In this document: positions 44,952 through 54,488 of the stretch, piece by piece | Numbering within the stretch: position 1 is the first letter of the stretch | Layout: every line of letters starts with the position of its first letter | Origin: Streptomyces hawaiiensis | GTDB lineage: Bacteria > Actinomycetota > Actinomycetes > Streptomycetales > Streptomycetaceae | DNA: 64,000 nt | NCBI RefSeq assembly: GCF_004803895.1 | Contig: NZ_CP021978.1 | Span: forward strand, 1,054,001-1,118,000 | Direction of reading: 5' to 3' | Position numbers and translations under genes: made by a program | The notes under the pieces: generated by a model | What the model saw: the letters and a program-made list of their open reading frames with translations, nothing else | Database searches by the model: none | What the model was told of the DNA's origin: nothing

Positions 44952-46445
44952 ATGGATGCCTTCAACTCCCTTCTGGACGGCTTCGGTACGGCCCTGACGC
45001 CGATCAACCTTCTGTGGGCCGTGATCGGTGTCCTGCTCGGCACGGCGATCGGTGTGCTGCCCGGCATCGGCCCTGCGATGGCGGTGGCGCTGCTGCTGCC
45101 GGTGACGTACGGGCTCGACCCGACCGGCGCGTTCATCATGTTCGCGGGCATCTACTACGGCGCCATGTTCGGCGGCTCGACCACCTCCATCCTGCTCAAC
45201 ACACCGGGTGAGAGCGCGGCGGTGGTGGCGGCCATGGAGGGCAACCCCATGGCCAAGTCCGGGCGCGGCGCCCAGGCCCTCGCGGCGGCCGCCGTCGGGC
45301 ACTTCGCGGGCGGCCTGATCGGCACGCTCCTGCTGGTGGCGCTCGCGCCGACGGTCGCCAAGCTGGCGGTGGACATCGGCGCTCCGGACTATTTCGCCAT
45401 CATGGTGCTGGCGTTCATCGCGGTGACGTCGGTGCTCGGCTCGTCCCGCATCCGTGGCCTGGCCTCCCTGCTGATCGGCCTCACCCTGGGCCTGGTGGGC
45501 CTGGACCAGATGACCGGCCAGCAGCGCCTGACGTTCGGGTCGCTCCAACTGGCCGACGGCATCGACGTGGTGATCGTCGCCGTCGGTCTCTTCGCGATCG
45601 GCGAGGCCCTGTGGGTGGCGGCGCACCTGCGGCGCAGGCCGCCCGAGCCGATCCCGGTGGGCCTGCCGTGGCTGGGGCGCGACGATGTGAAGCGGACCTG
45701 GAAGTCGTGGCTGCGCGGCCCGTTCATCGGTTTCCCGTTCGGCGCGATCCCGGCGGGCGGCGCGGAGATCCCGACCTTCCTGTCGTACGTGACGGAGAAG
45801 CGCCTGTCCAAGCACAAGGACGAGTGGGGCAAGGGCGCCATCGAGGGTGTCGCGGGTCCGGAGTCGGCGGCGTCGGCATCGGCGGCGGGCACGCTGGTGT
45901 CGATGCTGACCCTGGGCCTGCCGACCACGGCGGTCGCGGCCGTGATGCTGGCGGCCTTCCAGCAGTACGGCATCCAGCCCGGCCCGCTCCTCTTCGAGCG
46001 CGAACCCGACCTGGTGTGGGGCCTGATCGCCTCCCTGTTCGTCGGCATGGTGCTGCTGCTCGCGCTCAACCTGCCGCTGGCGCCGGTGTGGGCGAAGCTG
46101 CTGCGCATCCCGCGGCCGTACCTGTACGCCGGGATCATGTTCTTCGCGGCGGTCGGCGCGTACGCGGTGGGCGGCGAGGTAATCGACCTGGTGATCCTGC
46201 TGATCATCGGCCTGATCGGCTTCGGCATGCGCCGCTACGGCCTGCCGGTGCTGCCCGCCGTGATCGGTGTGATCCTCGGCCCGAACGCCGAGCAGCAGTT
46301 GCGGCGTGCCCTGCAGATCAGCGACGGCAGCGTCACGGGTCTGGTCAACACGCCGTTCGCGGTGACGGTGTACGCGGTGATCGTGCTGCTGCTGGCGTGG
46401 CCGCTGCTGAGGAAGGCGGTGACGCGGAGCCGCGCCGCGGCCTGA
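44952..46445 (+). CDS. tctA: Tripartite tricarboxylate transporter large permease
   Basis: A 497-residue permease with about 12 membrane helices. Family motifs include [48 protein letters not shown] and [16 protein letters not shown]. It transports a carboxylate (citrate family) powered by ion gradients with TctC. It begins 1 bp after tctB stop, and its stop is 5 bp from the convergent DUF2264 gene. Confidence 0.94.
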   Translation: MDAFNSLLDGFGTALTPINLLWAVIGVLLGTAIGVLPGIGPAMAVALLLPVTYGLDPTGAFIMFAGIYYGAMFGGSTTSILLNTPGESAAVVAAMEGNPMAKSGRGAQALAAAAVGHFAGGLIGTLLLVALAPTVAKLAVDIGAPDYFAIMVLAFIAVTSVLGSSRIRGLASLLIGLTLGLVGLDQMTGQQRLTFGSLQLADGIDVVIVAVGLFAIGEALWVAAHLRRRPPEPIPVGLPWLGRDDVKRTWKSWLRGPFIGFPFGAIPAGGAEIPTFLSYVTEKRLSKHKDEWGKGAIEGVAGPESAASASAAGTLVSMLTLGLPTTAVAAVMLAAFQQYGIQPGPLLFEREPDLVWGLIASLFVGMVLLLALNLPLAPVWAKLLRIPRPYLYAGIMFFAAVGAYAVGGEVIDLVILLIIGLIGFGMRRYGLPVLPAVIGVILGPNAEQQLRRALQISDGSVTGLVNTPFAVTVYAVIVLLLAWPLLRKAVTRSRAAA

Positions 46446-46450
46446 CCCGG

Positions 46451-48397
46451 TCATCGCGGCACCCGCTCCAGGGTGCCGTCCGGGAAGCGGATCTCCACCT
46501 CGCCGGCCGCGGTGACCCGTACGCGCGTTCCTGAACCTCGCGCGTGCGGGTCGCCGCCGTTCACCTCCGGGTCGGCGCTGAGCACGACGAGGGTCACCAG
46601 GAGGTGGGTGCCGCCCGGATGGGCGGGCAGGGTGAGGTGCGGGGTCGCCGAGTGGTGGCCGTAGGCGTTGGTGCCGACCGCGTGCGTCACCGCCGCCCCG
46701 GCGTCCTGCCACCCGTGCAGTCCCACGATCGCGCTGGTCAGCCCGTCCGCGCGCCGGGCCAGTGCCCGGCATGGGCCGGTCCGCCCGGTCGGGGGCCCGG
46801 TGTCGTCGGCGACGGCCCATCCCCCCTCGCGCACGGGCGTGCCGGGCGGCGCCTCGACGCGGTGCACCCGCACCTCCCACGGGCCGTGGACCGCGCTGAC
46901 CGTCTCGATGCGATGCCCTTCGCCGCCGCCCGGGAGCACGGCCCGGTGCCAGGAGGCGGCACGAGCGCCCTCGACGGCGAGGGGGTGGATCCGGCCGCGC
47001 GGGGTGGGTGTGCCGTCGGGGGCGAGCAGGGCGATGTGGTTGTCGGGGCCGGTGTGCGGTGCCGGTGGGGTCTCGGGGGCGGTGGCGCTGGAGTAGGCGA
47101 GCCGGGCGTAGTGCGGGCTGTCGTCCGACGTCGCCGGCGGGGGTGGCAGGCGGTCGCTGCCGTGGTTGACGAGTCGTACGATCCCGTCGGCCGCGGTGGA
47201 GTGCAGCAGCCAGCCCGGGGCGGGTAACGCGCGGCGGACGTCACCCGTCTCGACCGGGCCGGGCTCCTCGGGCACGGTCCACACGGGGTGGCCGGCGGGC
47301 AGGAGCAGGCCGAGGAAGGCCTTGCTCGCCCAGTAGGGGGAGGCGGGGCCGGAGTACCGCTGGGTGACGGGGAGAAAGGACCGGTACCAGCCGAGCGTGA
47401 GCAGTCCCCGCTCGTCGGGCACGCCCCGCTCGGCGAAGTGCTTCAGCGCCCCGGAGGCGAGGCGGCGGGTGCGGCCCGGCGGCAGCGGGGTGGCGTCGGC
47501 GAGGACGCCCGCCCACAGGGGCGCGGCCGTGGCGAACCGGTAGGTGAGGGAGCGGCCCTGGTGGAGCGGGGCGCCGTCGGCGCCGAAGAAGTGCTGGTGG
47601 TCGTGGAGGAGTGAGCGCAGGCGCGTACGGTGTTCCGCCACCAGCCGGGGGTCGGCGCGCGGCCCCGCGATCCGGGCCCAGAGCACCGGGTACAGGTGCA
47701 GGGCCCAGGCGTTGTAGTAGTCGAACTTGCGGCCGTCGCCGTCGGTGTACCAGCCGTCGCCCCGGTACCAGTCCTCCAGACGGGCCAGCCCGGCGTCGAT
47801 CTCGTGGCGGCTGTGCGGGGCGCCGACGGAGGCGAGGAACTCCTCGGTGATGACCTGGAAGAGCCGCCAGTTGGAGTCGTTGACGACCGCTCCGACGAAG
47901 CCGCCCAGCCAGTCGGCGATGCGCTGCCGTACGCGGTCGTCGAGCCGGTCCCAGATCCAGGGGCGGGTCTCGTGCAGGGCGATCGCGACGGACGCGGCCT
48001 CGACCATGGGCTGGCCCCGGTCGGTGATGGGCGGCCAGCGGTCGGGGCTGTGCGGGTCGGTGCCGGAGGCGAGCCCGGCCGCGTACCGCTCGATCAGGCC
48101 GGGCGTCCGACGCCCGCCCGAACCGGCGATGCGGAACGCGGCCAGCAGGAAGGAGCGGGCGAAGCCCTCCAGCCCGTCCGACCAGGGCCCGGAGTGGCTG
48201 GGCGGGCCAGGGAGGCGGTACTGGGCAAGGCCCGGGGAGGCGTAGGGCGTCAGGGCGTCGAGGAGGCGGTCGGCGATCGCCTCCCAGTGAGCGCGGGTCC
48301 AGCCGGTGTACGGCGAGGTCCGGGGGTCGGGCGGGGGCAGGCCGGGCAGGTTGGGGAGGTGCGTCGGGTCGGGGAGCGACACGTGCGGCGCGCTCAT
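46451..48397 (-). CDS. DUF2264-domain carbohydrate-related protein
   Basis: A 648-residue soluble protein. An N-terminal helical region resembles an (alpha/alpha)6 barrel (ALTPYASPGLAQYRLPG, RDRPQPMVEAASVAIALHETRPWIW, DWYRGDGWYTDGDGRKFDYYNAWALHLY). The C-terminal half is strand-rich with His/Asp-rich loops. The family is often seen with sugar ABC systems and polysaccharide lyases or hydrolases. A glycoside hydrolase or lyase activity is an inference; I cannot name the substrate. It is the last gene of the second sugar operon, 22 bp after lacI. GGAGGAACC precedes ATG 48397. Confidence 0.88.
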   Translation of the reverse strand: MSAPHVSLPDPTHLPNLPGLPPPDPRTSPYTGWTRAHWEAIADRLLDALTPYASPGLAQYRLPGPPSHSGPWSDGLEGFARSFLLAAFRIAGSGGRRTPGLIERYAAGLASGTDPHSPDRWPPITDRGQPMVEAASVAIALHETRPWIWDRLDDRVRQRIADWLGGFVGAVVNDSNWRLFQVITEEFLASVGAPHSRHEIDAGLARLEDWYRGDGWYTDGDGRKFDYYNAWALHLYPVLWARIAGPRADPRLVAEHRTRLRSLLHDHQHFFGADGAPLHQGRSLTYRFATAAPLWAGVLADATPLPPGRTRRLASGALKHFAERGVPDERGLLTLGWYRSFLPVTQRYSGPASPYWASKAFLGLLLPAGHPVWTVPEEPGPVETGDVRRALPAPGWLLHSTAADGIVRLVNHGSDRLPPPPATSDDSPHYARLAYSSATAPETPPAPHTGPDNHIALLAPDGTPTPRGRIHPLAVEGARAASWHRAVLPGGGEGHRIETVSAVHGPWEVRVHRVEAPPGTPVREGGWAVADDTGPPTGRTGPCRALARRADGLTSAIVGLHGWQDAGAAVTHAVGTNAYGHHSATPHLTLPAHPGGTHLLVTLVVLSADPEVNGGDPHARGSGTRVRVTAAGEVEIRFPDGTLERVPR

Positions 48398-48419
48398 ACG
48401 GGTGCGGTTCCTCCGTTGG

Positions 48420-49487
48420 TCACAGGGCACGCCCGGGCGGGGGCGGGCCGGCGCTGTCGCGGACGACGATGTGGGTGCCGAGCAGGTGGTGGGCACCGGC
48501 GGCGTGCTCGGGGTCGCGCAGGGCGATGCGCACGGCGGCCCGCCCGAGTTCCTCGGCGGGGGTGCGGACGGTGGTGAGCGGCGGGTTGAAGTCCTCGGCG
48601 AGGGGGATGTCGTTGTAGCCGACGACGGAGAGGTCACCGGGGACGCTCAGCCCGGCCTCGGCGATGGCACGCAGGGCACCGGCGGCGACCATGTCGTCCC
48701 CGGCGAAGACGGCAGTGAACTCCCTTGTCTTCTTCAGCAGTTCGGTCATCGCCCGGTGGCCGGCGGCGCGGCCGAGACCGCAGTCGACGACCTGCGCGGC
48801 CTCCGGCGGCAGCCCGTGTTCGGCGAGGGCGGCCCGGTAGCCGGCGACGCGCGCGTCGAGGGCGGTGTTGCCGGGCAGGCCGCCGAGGAACACGATCCGG
48901 CGGTGCCCGGCCGACAGCAGATGGCCGGTGACGGCGTGGGCTCCGGCCTCGTTGTCGAACTCCACGACCAGCGCGGGGATCTCGGGGCCGGGCGCGGGCC
49001 GGCCGCAGAGCACGAGCCGGGCTCCGCAGGAGTCCAGGGCGTGGGCGTAGTGGGCGACGCGCTCGCGGTAGGCGTCGTCCTCGACGACCCCGCCGACCAG
49101 GATCACCAGCCGGGCGCCCTCCTCCCGCATGAGCTGCACGAACTCCATCTCACGCTGGGCGTCGCCGCCGGTGGCACCGACCACGCAGAGCCAGCCGCGG
49201 TCGGCGGCCTCGGCCTCCACGCCCTCGGCGACCTGGGCGTAGAAGGGGCTGGTGACCTGGCGGACCACGACGGCCGCCATCTTCCGGCCGCCGCCGACCA
49301 GGGCGCGGGCGTGCGCGTTGGCCACGTAGTCGAGGTCGCGGGCCGCGCGCAGGACCCGGGCCCGGGTCGCGGCGGGCACCGGGTGGTTGCCGCTGAGCGC
49401 GCGGGACGCGGTCGCCGTGGACACGCCCGCCCGCTCGGCGACCTCGCGGATCGTGACCCGCCCCTTGGACCCCATGTCGTTCCCCAT
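48420..49487 (-). CDS. LacI-family transcriptional regulator of the second sugar operon
   Basis: A 355-residue repressor. The LacI helix-turn-helix is TIREVAERAGVSTATASRALSGNH (about residues 12-35) with the hinge-like RAARDLDYVANAHARALVGG, and the C-terminal periplasmic-binding fold has MAAVVVRQVTSPFYAQVAEGVEAEA. It lies inside the operon between the solute-binding protein (31 bp) and the DUF2264 gene (22 bp). It probably represses the operon from the site at 53088-53101. The start at 49487 gives MGNDMGSKG; ATG 49475 is also possible. Confidence 0.93.
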   Translation of the reverse strand: MGNDMGSKGRVTIREVAERAGVSTATASRALSGNHPVPAATRARVLRAARDLDYVANAHARALVGGGRKMAAVVVRQVTSPFYAQVAEGVEAEAADRGWLCVVGATGGDAQREMEFVQLMREEGARLVILVGGVVEDDAYRERVAHYAHALDSCGARLVLCGRPAPGPEIPALVVEFDNEAGAHAVTGHLLSAGHRRIVFLGGLPGNTALDARVAGYRAALAEHGLPPEAAQVVDCGLGRAAGHRAMTELLKKTREFTAVFAGDDMVAAGALRAIAEAGLSVPGDLSVVGYNDIPLAEDFNPPLTTVRTPAEELGRAAVRIALRDPEHAAGAHHLLGTHIVVRDSAGPPPPGRAL

Positions 49488-49518
49488 CCCCCGCGTCTCC
49501 TCTGCCGCCCACCGCTGT

Positions 49519-51168
49519 TCAGGCGTTGGCCGCGTAGTCCTTCGCGTACTCGTCGGCCATTCTGTCGCCGCCCCGGCCGCGCCACTTCTTCACCGCCGCG
49601 TCCCACTCCGACAACGGCAGACGCCCGGCGATGATCCCGGTGACGGTGTCGTCGAGGAAGGTCTTGAGGGTGGCGCCCTGGGAGTTGTTCGTCCCGGACT
49701 GCAGCCCGAAGGAGGCGTCGCGGATGGCATGCGGCACGACCTTCCGCTGCCAGGTGTGCAGCGCGCGCACGGCGTCGGGCATGCCGGGCACGAACAGCAC
49801 CTGGGGGCCCTCGGCGAGATACTTCAGCGGCAGGTTGGTGTTGTTCTCGATCTCGCCGAGCTTGGTGAGTTCGGGCGAGCCGTCCTTGCCGCGGGTGAAG
49901 TGGACGCCTTCGACGCCGTAGTGGACGAGCTCCCATTCCTCGCTGCCGAAGGGCGCGGCGAGGTAGTCGAGGATGCGCAGGAGCAGCTGGACGCGTTCCT
50001 TCCCGGCCTTCTTCAGGACGGTGTAGCCGAAGGAGCGGCGGGCGGCGACGATGCCGCCGGGCTCGCCGCCGACGCTGTAGGGGAGGGCGGCCGCCGGGTT
50101 CATCTTGCCTTCGGACTCCCGGTACTTGGGCAGGTAGGCGCCGAACCCGTCCTGCATGGAGCCGACGGTGCCGTTGTAGTAGAGGGTCGTCAGGTCGATC
50201 TGGGAGATGGACGTGGCGTCGGGGTGGTAGGAGCCGTTCTCGCGCAGCTGTGCCTGGAAGGCGATGGACGCCTTGTAGCGTTCGTCGGCCGCTGCCGGCA
50301 GGAAGGTGCCGTCCTTCGTGACGGCCCAGCGCTGGGGCGCGTTGTGGGCGGCGGAGTGGAAGCCGTTGCCGAAGAGGGACCCGTTGGCGGCGCCGAGCAT
50401 GTACGTCCTCGCACGCGTGCCGCGCCGGGCCACCGCGGTGAAGTCCTCGGCGCTCCAGCCTTCCTTCATGCCCGAGTCGGCGAACAGGTCCTGGTTGACC
50501 CACAGGGTCGAGCCGGGCAGCGGGCGTTCCAGCGGGACGCCGTAGAGGAGTCCGCCGATGCGGCCCATGTCGCGCCAGGCGTGGGTGGGGATGTTGGCGA
50601 GGTTGGGGTAGTCGGTGATCGCGTCGCCGGAGAGGTAGGGCGTGAGGTCCTGGGCGCGGCGCTGCACGAACTGCGCCTCCCGGGGCAGTGTGAAGCCGGC
50701 GAACATGTTGATGATGTCGGGCAGGGCGTCGGCGTCGCCGGCCATGACCGTGGCCATCTTCTTCTGGTAGTCGGCCTGGGAGATGATCGTGTACTCGATC
50801 TTCACGCCGAGGGCCTTCTCGACGGCGGCCCAGAACCGGTTGGCGGAGGCGGGCTTGGGCGGCGTGCCGAAGGAGACGGTCATGACGCGGACGGTGGAGC
50901 CGTCGCCGGGGGTGCCGGAGACGGACTTGACCAGGTCGGTCGGGTAGGAGGTGTATCCGGCCTGGACTCCCTCCCCGGTGGGGGCGAGGTCCGGCTTCGG
51001 CCCGGCGGCGGGACGGTGGGCGGGCCAAGGGGCGAGTTTCTTCCCGGCGTTGGAGACATCGCCGTCGCCGGAGCCCGAGGAGCAGGCGGTCAGCAGAGCG
51101 GGGGCGGAGACGGCGGCACCGCCCACCGCCATGGAGCGCAGGAGGGTGCGTCGGGACATGCGGGGCAT
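49519..51168 (-). CDS. Extracellular solute-binding protein (LplA-like Tat lipoprotein)
   Basis: A 549-residue binding protein larger than typical sugar receptors, consistent with the LplA/YtcQ-type group that binds longer saccharides. The N-terminus has a twin-arginine motif (SRRTLLRSM) followed by a lipobox ALLTACSSG (Cys about residue 29), so it is a Tat lipoprotein. The mature region includes the conserved VRVMTVSFGTPPKPASANRFW and YNGTVGSMQDG. It follows two permeases whose genes lie directly upstream. AGGTGG precedes ATG 51168. The binding partner is unknown. Confidence 0.92.
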   Translation of the reverse strand: MPRMSRRTLLRSMAVGGAAVSAPALLTACSSGSGDGDVSNAGKKLAPWPAHRPAAGPKPDLAPTGEGVQAGYTSYPTDLVKSVSGTPGDGSTVRVMTVSFGTPPKPASANRFWAAVEKALGVKIEYTIISQADYQKKMATVMAGDADALPDIINMFAGFTLPREAQFVQRRAQDLTPYLSGDAITDYPNLANIPTHAWRDMGRIGGLLYGVPLERPLPGSTLWVNQDLFADSGMKEGWSAEDFTAVARRGTRARTYMLGAANGSLFGNGFHSAAHNAPQRWAVTKDGTFLPAAADERYKASIAFQAQLRENGSYHPDATSISQIDLTTLYYNGTVGSMQDGFGAYLPKYRESEGKMNPAAALPYSVGGEPGGIVAARRSFGYTVLKKAGKERVQLLLRILDYLAAPFGSEEWELVHYGVEGVHFTRGKDGSPELTKLGEIENNTNLPLKYLAEGPQVLFVPGMPDAVRALHTWQRKVVPHAIRDASFGLQSGTNNSQGATLKTFLDDTVTGIIAGRLPLSEWDAAVKKWRGRGGDRMADEYAKDYAANA

Positions 51169-51185
51169 GGATGAACCACCTCGTG

Positions 51186-52073
51186 TCAGCTCTTGATGGC
51201 GCCGGTGAGCACGCCCTTGGTGAAGTACTTCTGCAGGAACGGGTAGACCAGCAGGATCGGGACGGTGGCGATCACCAGCACCGCCATCTGCACGGTCTGC
51301 GGGGCGGTGACGGTGGCCTCGCCGGTGGTCGCGTCGGTGAGCCCGGCCCCGGCCACCACGTAGGTGCGCAGCACCTGCTGGAGCGGCCAGTGGTCGCTCT
51401 CCAGGTACAGCGAGGCGTAGAACCAGGAGTTCCAGTAGGCGACGGCGTAGAACAGGCCGACGACGGCGAGCGCGGCCTTGGACAGCGGCAGCACCACCGA
51501 CACCAGCACCCGCCAGTCCCCCGCCCCGTCCAGCCGGGCCGCCTCGTAGAGCTCCTCGGGGATCGACTGGAAGAAGCCGCGCAGGACGACCAGGTTGAAC
51601 ACGTTGACCAGGACGGGCAGGACGAGCGAGGCGTAGGAGTCGAGCAGGCCGAGTTCCTTGACCAGCAGGAAGCTCGGGATCATGCCGGGCGGGAAGAGGA
51701 ACGTGAAGAGCACCAGCAACAGGACGGGCCTGCCGCCGAAGACGCCGGGCCGGGACAGCGCGTAGGCCAGGGTCACCGTGCAGGCGAGGCTGAGCAGCGT
51801 GCCCGCGACCGTCACGCCGACGCTGACGCCGAGGGCGTGGGTGACGATGCCGCCGTCGAAGATGTCGCGGTAGGCGTCGAGCGTGGGCTCGCTGGGCCAC
51901 AGCACCCAGCCGCCGTTGTCGACGACCTCCTGGGTGGAGGCCAGGGAGGTCGACACGATCACCAGGAACGGCACGCACACCAGCAGCACGACCGTGGCCA
52001 AGGCGAGGACCTTGGCGGCCTGGGTGAGGGGCCGGGGCTTCTCCATCCAGCCGGGCCGGGCGGACACGCTCAC
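51186..52073 (-). CDS. Carbohydrate ABC transporter permease (LplC-type)
   Basis: A 295-residue permease with six helices; the EAA loop is ELYEAARLDGAGDWRVLVSVVLPLSKAAL and the last helix ends in KYFTKGVLTGAIKS, an LplC hallmark. GTG 52073 overlaps the upstream permease stop by 4 bp. The downstream solute-binding gene starts 17 bp later. Confidence 0.94.
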   Translation of the reverse strand: MSVSARPGWMEKPRPLTQAAKVLALATVVLLVCVPFLVIVSTSLASTQEVVDNGGWVLWPSEPTLDAYRDIFDGGIVTHALGVSVGVTVAGTLLSLACTVTLAYALSRPGVFGGRPVLLLVLFTFLFPPGMIPSFLLVKELGLLDSYASLVLPVLVNVFNLVVLRGFFQSIPEELYEAARLDGAGDWRVLVSVVLPLSKAALAVVGLFYAVAYWNSWFYASLYLESDHWPLQQVLRTYVVAGAGLTDATTGEATVTAPQTVQMAVLVIATVPILLVYPFLQKYFTKGVLTGAIKS

Positions 52074-53050
52074 CGGTAGACCCCCTGTTCGCCGAGCCGG
52101 TGGGCGACCTTATTGGCCGCGTAGACCAGGAGGGCGCCGACCAGCCCTTTGAACAGGCCTGCCGCTGCCGCGAATCCGTAGTCGCCGCCGACGATGCCCT
52201 GGTGGTAGACGAAGGTGTCGATGACCTCGGCGGCCTGGGGGCCGACCGCGTCGCGTTGCAGCAGCATCTGCTCGAAGCCGACGGAGAGGATGTCGCCGAG
52301 CCGCATGATGAGCAGCAGTACGACCACCGGGCGGATGGCGGGCAGGGTGACGTGCCAGAAGCGCCGCCAGGGCCCGGCCCCGTCGATGGCGGCCGCCTCG
52401 TACTGCTGCTCGTCGACCTGGGCGAGGGCGGCGAGGAAGATGATCGTGCCCCAGCCGGCGTCCTTCCAGATGACCTGGGCGACGACGAGCGGCTTGAAGG
52501 CGTCGGGGTCGCCGATGATGTCGACGGTGTGCAGACCGGCACCGCTCAGGCCGCTGTTGAGCAGACCGGTGTCCCCGAGCACCTGCTGGAACAGCGCGAC
52601 GACGATCACCCACGAGATGAAGTGCGGCAGATACGCCACCGACTGCACGAACCGGCGCACCGTGCTCCAGGTGAGGGTGTGCAGCAGCAGGGCGAGGCCG
52701 AGCGGCACCGGGAAGTAGAAGACCAGCTGGAGGACGGCGATCCAGAGGGTGTTGAGGACCGCGTCCCAGAAGGCACCGTCCTCGGCCATGCGCCGGAAGT
52801 TGCCGAACCCCACCCAGGGGCTCCCCCACAGGCCGTCGAACGGCACGTACTCCTTGAACGCGATGACGTTGCCCACGAGAGCGCCGTAGTGGAACAGCAG
52901 GAAGTAGGCGACACCGGGGAGCATGAGCAGAAACAGCGTCCGGCTGCTGCTTCTCTGAAAACCTTTACGCTCGCGTCGCGCTCCTCCGGACGGGCGGCGA
53001 CTGGGACTCACCCCCTTCACACCTGCTCGTTCCCGTAAGCCAGTTGCCAC
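52070..53050 (-). CDS. Carbohydrate ABC transporter permease (LplB-type)
   Basis: A 326-residue permease. Helices start at TLFLLMLPGVAYFLLFHYGALVGNVIAFKEY and the EAA loop is QQYEAAAIDGAGPWRRFWHVTLPAIRPV. The sequence is LplB/YtcP-like. It is the first gene of the operon, with GTG 53050 and AGGGGGAACC upstream. The LacI operator is 38 bp before it. No ATPase gene is present, as in many Streptomyces sugar systems. Confidence 0.94.
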   Translation of the reverse strand: MATGLRERAGVKGVSPSRRPSGGARRERKGFQRSSSRTLFLLMLPGVAYFLLFHYGALVGNVIAFKEYVPFDGLWGSPWVGFGNFRRMAEDGAFWDAVLNTLWIAVLQLVFYFPVPLGLALLLHTLTWSTVRRFVQSVAYLPHFISWVIVVALFQQVLGDTGLLNSGLSGAGLHTVDIIGDPDAFKPLVVAQVIWKDAGWGTIIFLAALAQVDEQQYEAAAIDGAGPWRRFWHVTLPAIRPVVVLLLIMRLGDILSVGFEQMLLQRDAVGPQAAEVIDTFVYHQGIVGGDYGFAAAAGLFKGLVGALLVYAANKVAHRLGEQGVYR

Positions 53051-53087
53051 GGTTCCCCCTCACTTCGGCGAGTTCGGTGAGGGGAAG

Positions 53088-53101
53088 TTAAAACGCTTTC
53101 A
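53088..53101. promoter_or_regulatory. LacI-type operator of the second sugar operon
   Basis: TTAAAACGCTTTCA is a near-palindrome around ACGCT, typical of LacI-family sites. It lies 38 bp before the first permease gene and is likely bound by the LacI protein encoded inside the same operon. Confidence 0.6.
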
Positions 53102-53166
53102 GTGCGCGGTCAACACTTCTGACACGGACGGGACTTCGGCCCGGGGGGTAGCGGTGTCCAAGTGCT

Positions 53167-54441
53167 TCAGGCCGAGAGCAGTCCTCTGCCCAGCCAGTCG
53201 GAGGAGTCCCGCACACCGGGCAGGGCGAAGAAGTAGCCGCCGCCGGTCGGAGAGATGTAGTCCACGAGGGGCTCGTCGATCAGCCGGGTCTGCGTGGCCT
53301 CGAACTGGCGGCGCACGTCCTGCTGGTAGCAGCAGAAGACCAGCCCCATGTCGAGGTCGCCCACGCGGTCGACGCCCCGGTCGTAGTTGTAACCCCGGCG
53401 CAGGATGCGGGAGTTGTCGGTCTTCGGGGTGCGGGGGTTGGCGAGCCTGATGTGTGCGTCGAGCGGGATCGCCGTGCCGTGCGGGTCCTTGGCGTAGTTC
53501 GGGCTGTCGGTCTCCCGGGCGCCGTCCAGCGGGGCGCCGGTGTCCTTGCGCCGGCCGAACATCAGCTCCTGCTCGGACAGTGAGACCCGGTCCCAGAACT
53601 CCACGAGCATCCGGATGATCCGGACGACCTGGTAGCTGCCGCCGGCCGCCCAGGAGGGCTCGCCCTGCCCGTCGCCGACCCACACCAGGTGGTCCATCTC
53701 GCGGGCCGACGCGACGTCCGGGTTGGCTATGCCGTCCTTGAAGCCCAGCAGGTTGCGCTGGGCCCCGGTGGGACGGGGCGCGTTCTGGAAGCCGTCGACG
53801 CGCCACCGGATCCGCAGGGCGCCCCGCGTGTGCTTGGTGATGTCGCGCAGGGCGTGCAGCACGGTGTCCTGGCGGGCGGCGCAGATCTGTAGGGACAGGT
53901 CGCCGTGGCATTCGGCGGGGTTCAGGTTGTCGTTCGGGAAGGTCCGCATGGGCGTGAGCCGGCGCGGCTTGGCCCGGGCGAGTCCGTAGCGGTCGTCGAA
54001 GAGGGAGGCGCCGACCCCCACGGTGACGGTGAGCGCGTCGGCCGGGACGCCCGGGCCGAGGATGCCGTTGTCCGAGGGCGGGGCGCCGACTCCGAGGTCC
54101 TCGGGCGGGCCGCCGGCGGTGAGGAAGCGGGCCCGCTGGGTCAGGGTCCGCAGCAGGTCGGCCAGTTCCGCGCGGTCGCCGGCGATGACGTCGAAGGAGA
54201 CGAAGGCGGCGGCCTTCTGCTGAGGAGTGAGGATTCCGGCCTGGCGGGTGCCGTGGAAGGGCACGGCGGCGCCGTCCGTCCCTTCGGCGGCTCGGGCCGT
54301 GCCGTCACCGCTCTCGGCGAGCGCGAACCCGCCCCCGGCCAGTACGGCTCCCGCGGCTCCGGCGCCCAGGGCCGTTTTGACGAAGGAACGGCGGCCGGCG
54401 TGGGCGGGGCAGCCCGGCGCAGGCGTGGCAGCGGACGGCAT
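53167..54441 (-). CDS. efeB: Deferrochelatase/Dyp-type peroxidase, iron-uptake EfeB
   Basis: A 424-residue Dyp-type heme protein with a Tat signal ([22 protein letters not shown]). The Dyp motif GxxDG is in [10 protein letters not shown], and the proximal heme His region with the conserved Arg lies near the C-terminus ([14 protein letters not shown]). EfeB in EfeUOB systems extracts iron from heme or oxidises Fe2+ for uptake. GAAGGG precedes ATG 54441. An upstream GTG 54492 overlaps the EfeUO stop by 4 bp and also has AGGAAG, so translation may start there (17 residues longer). Confidence 0.9.
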   Translation of the reverse strand: MPSAATPAPGCPAHAGRRSFVKTALGAGAAGAVLAGGGFALAESGDGTARAAEGTDGAAVPFHGTRQAGILTPQQKAAAFVSFDVIAGDRAELADLLRTLTQRARFLTAGGPPEDLGVGAPPSDNGILGPGVPADALTVTVGVGASLFDDRYGLARAKPRRLTPMRTFPNDNLNPAECHGDLSLQICAARQDTVLHALRDITKHTRGALRIRWRVDGFQNAPRPTGAQRNLLGFKDGIANPDVASAREMDHLVWVGDGQGEPSWAAGGSYQVVRIIRMLVEFWDRVSLSEQELMFGRRKDTGAPLDGARETDSPNYAKDPHGTAIPLDAHIRLANPRTPKTDNSRILRRGYNYDRGVDRVGDLDMGLVFCCYQQDVRRQFEATQTRLIDEPLVDYISPTGGGYFFALPGVRDSSDWLGRGLLSA

Positions 54442-54488
54442 GGGGACGTTCCCTTCGGTGTGTTCGTTGTGCTGGGGGCGGCCGGTGC

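Noticed and set aside
46451..48637. Longer start for the DUF2264 gene
   Set aside because: Residues before 48397 lie over the lacI end in another frame and are Ser/Pro-rich; ATG 48397 has a good ribosome binding site.
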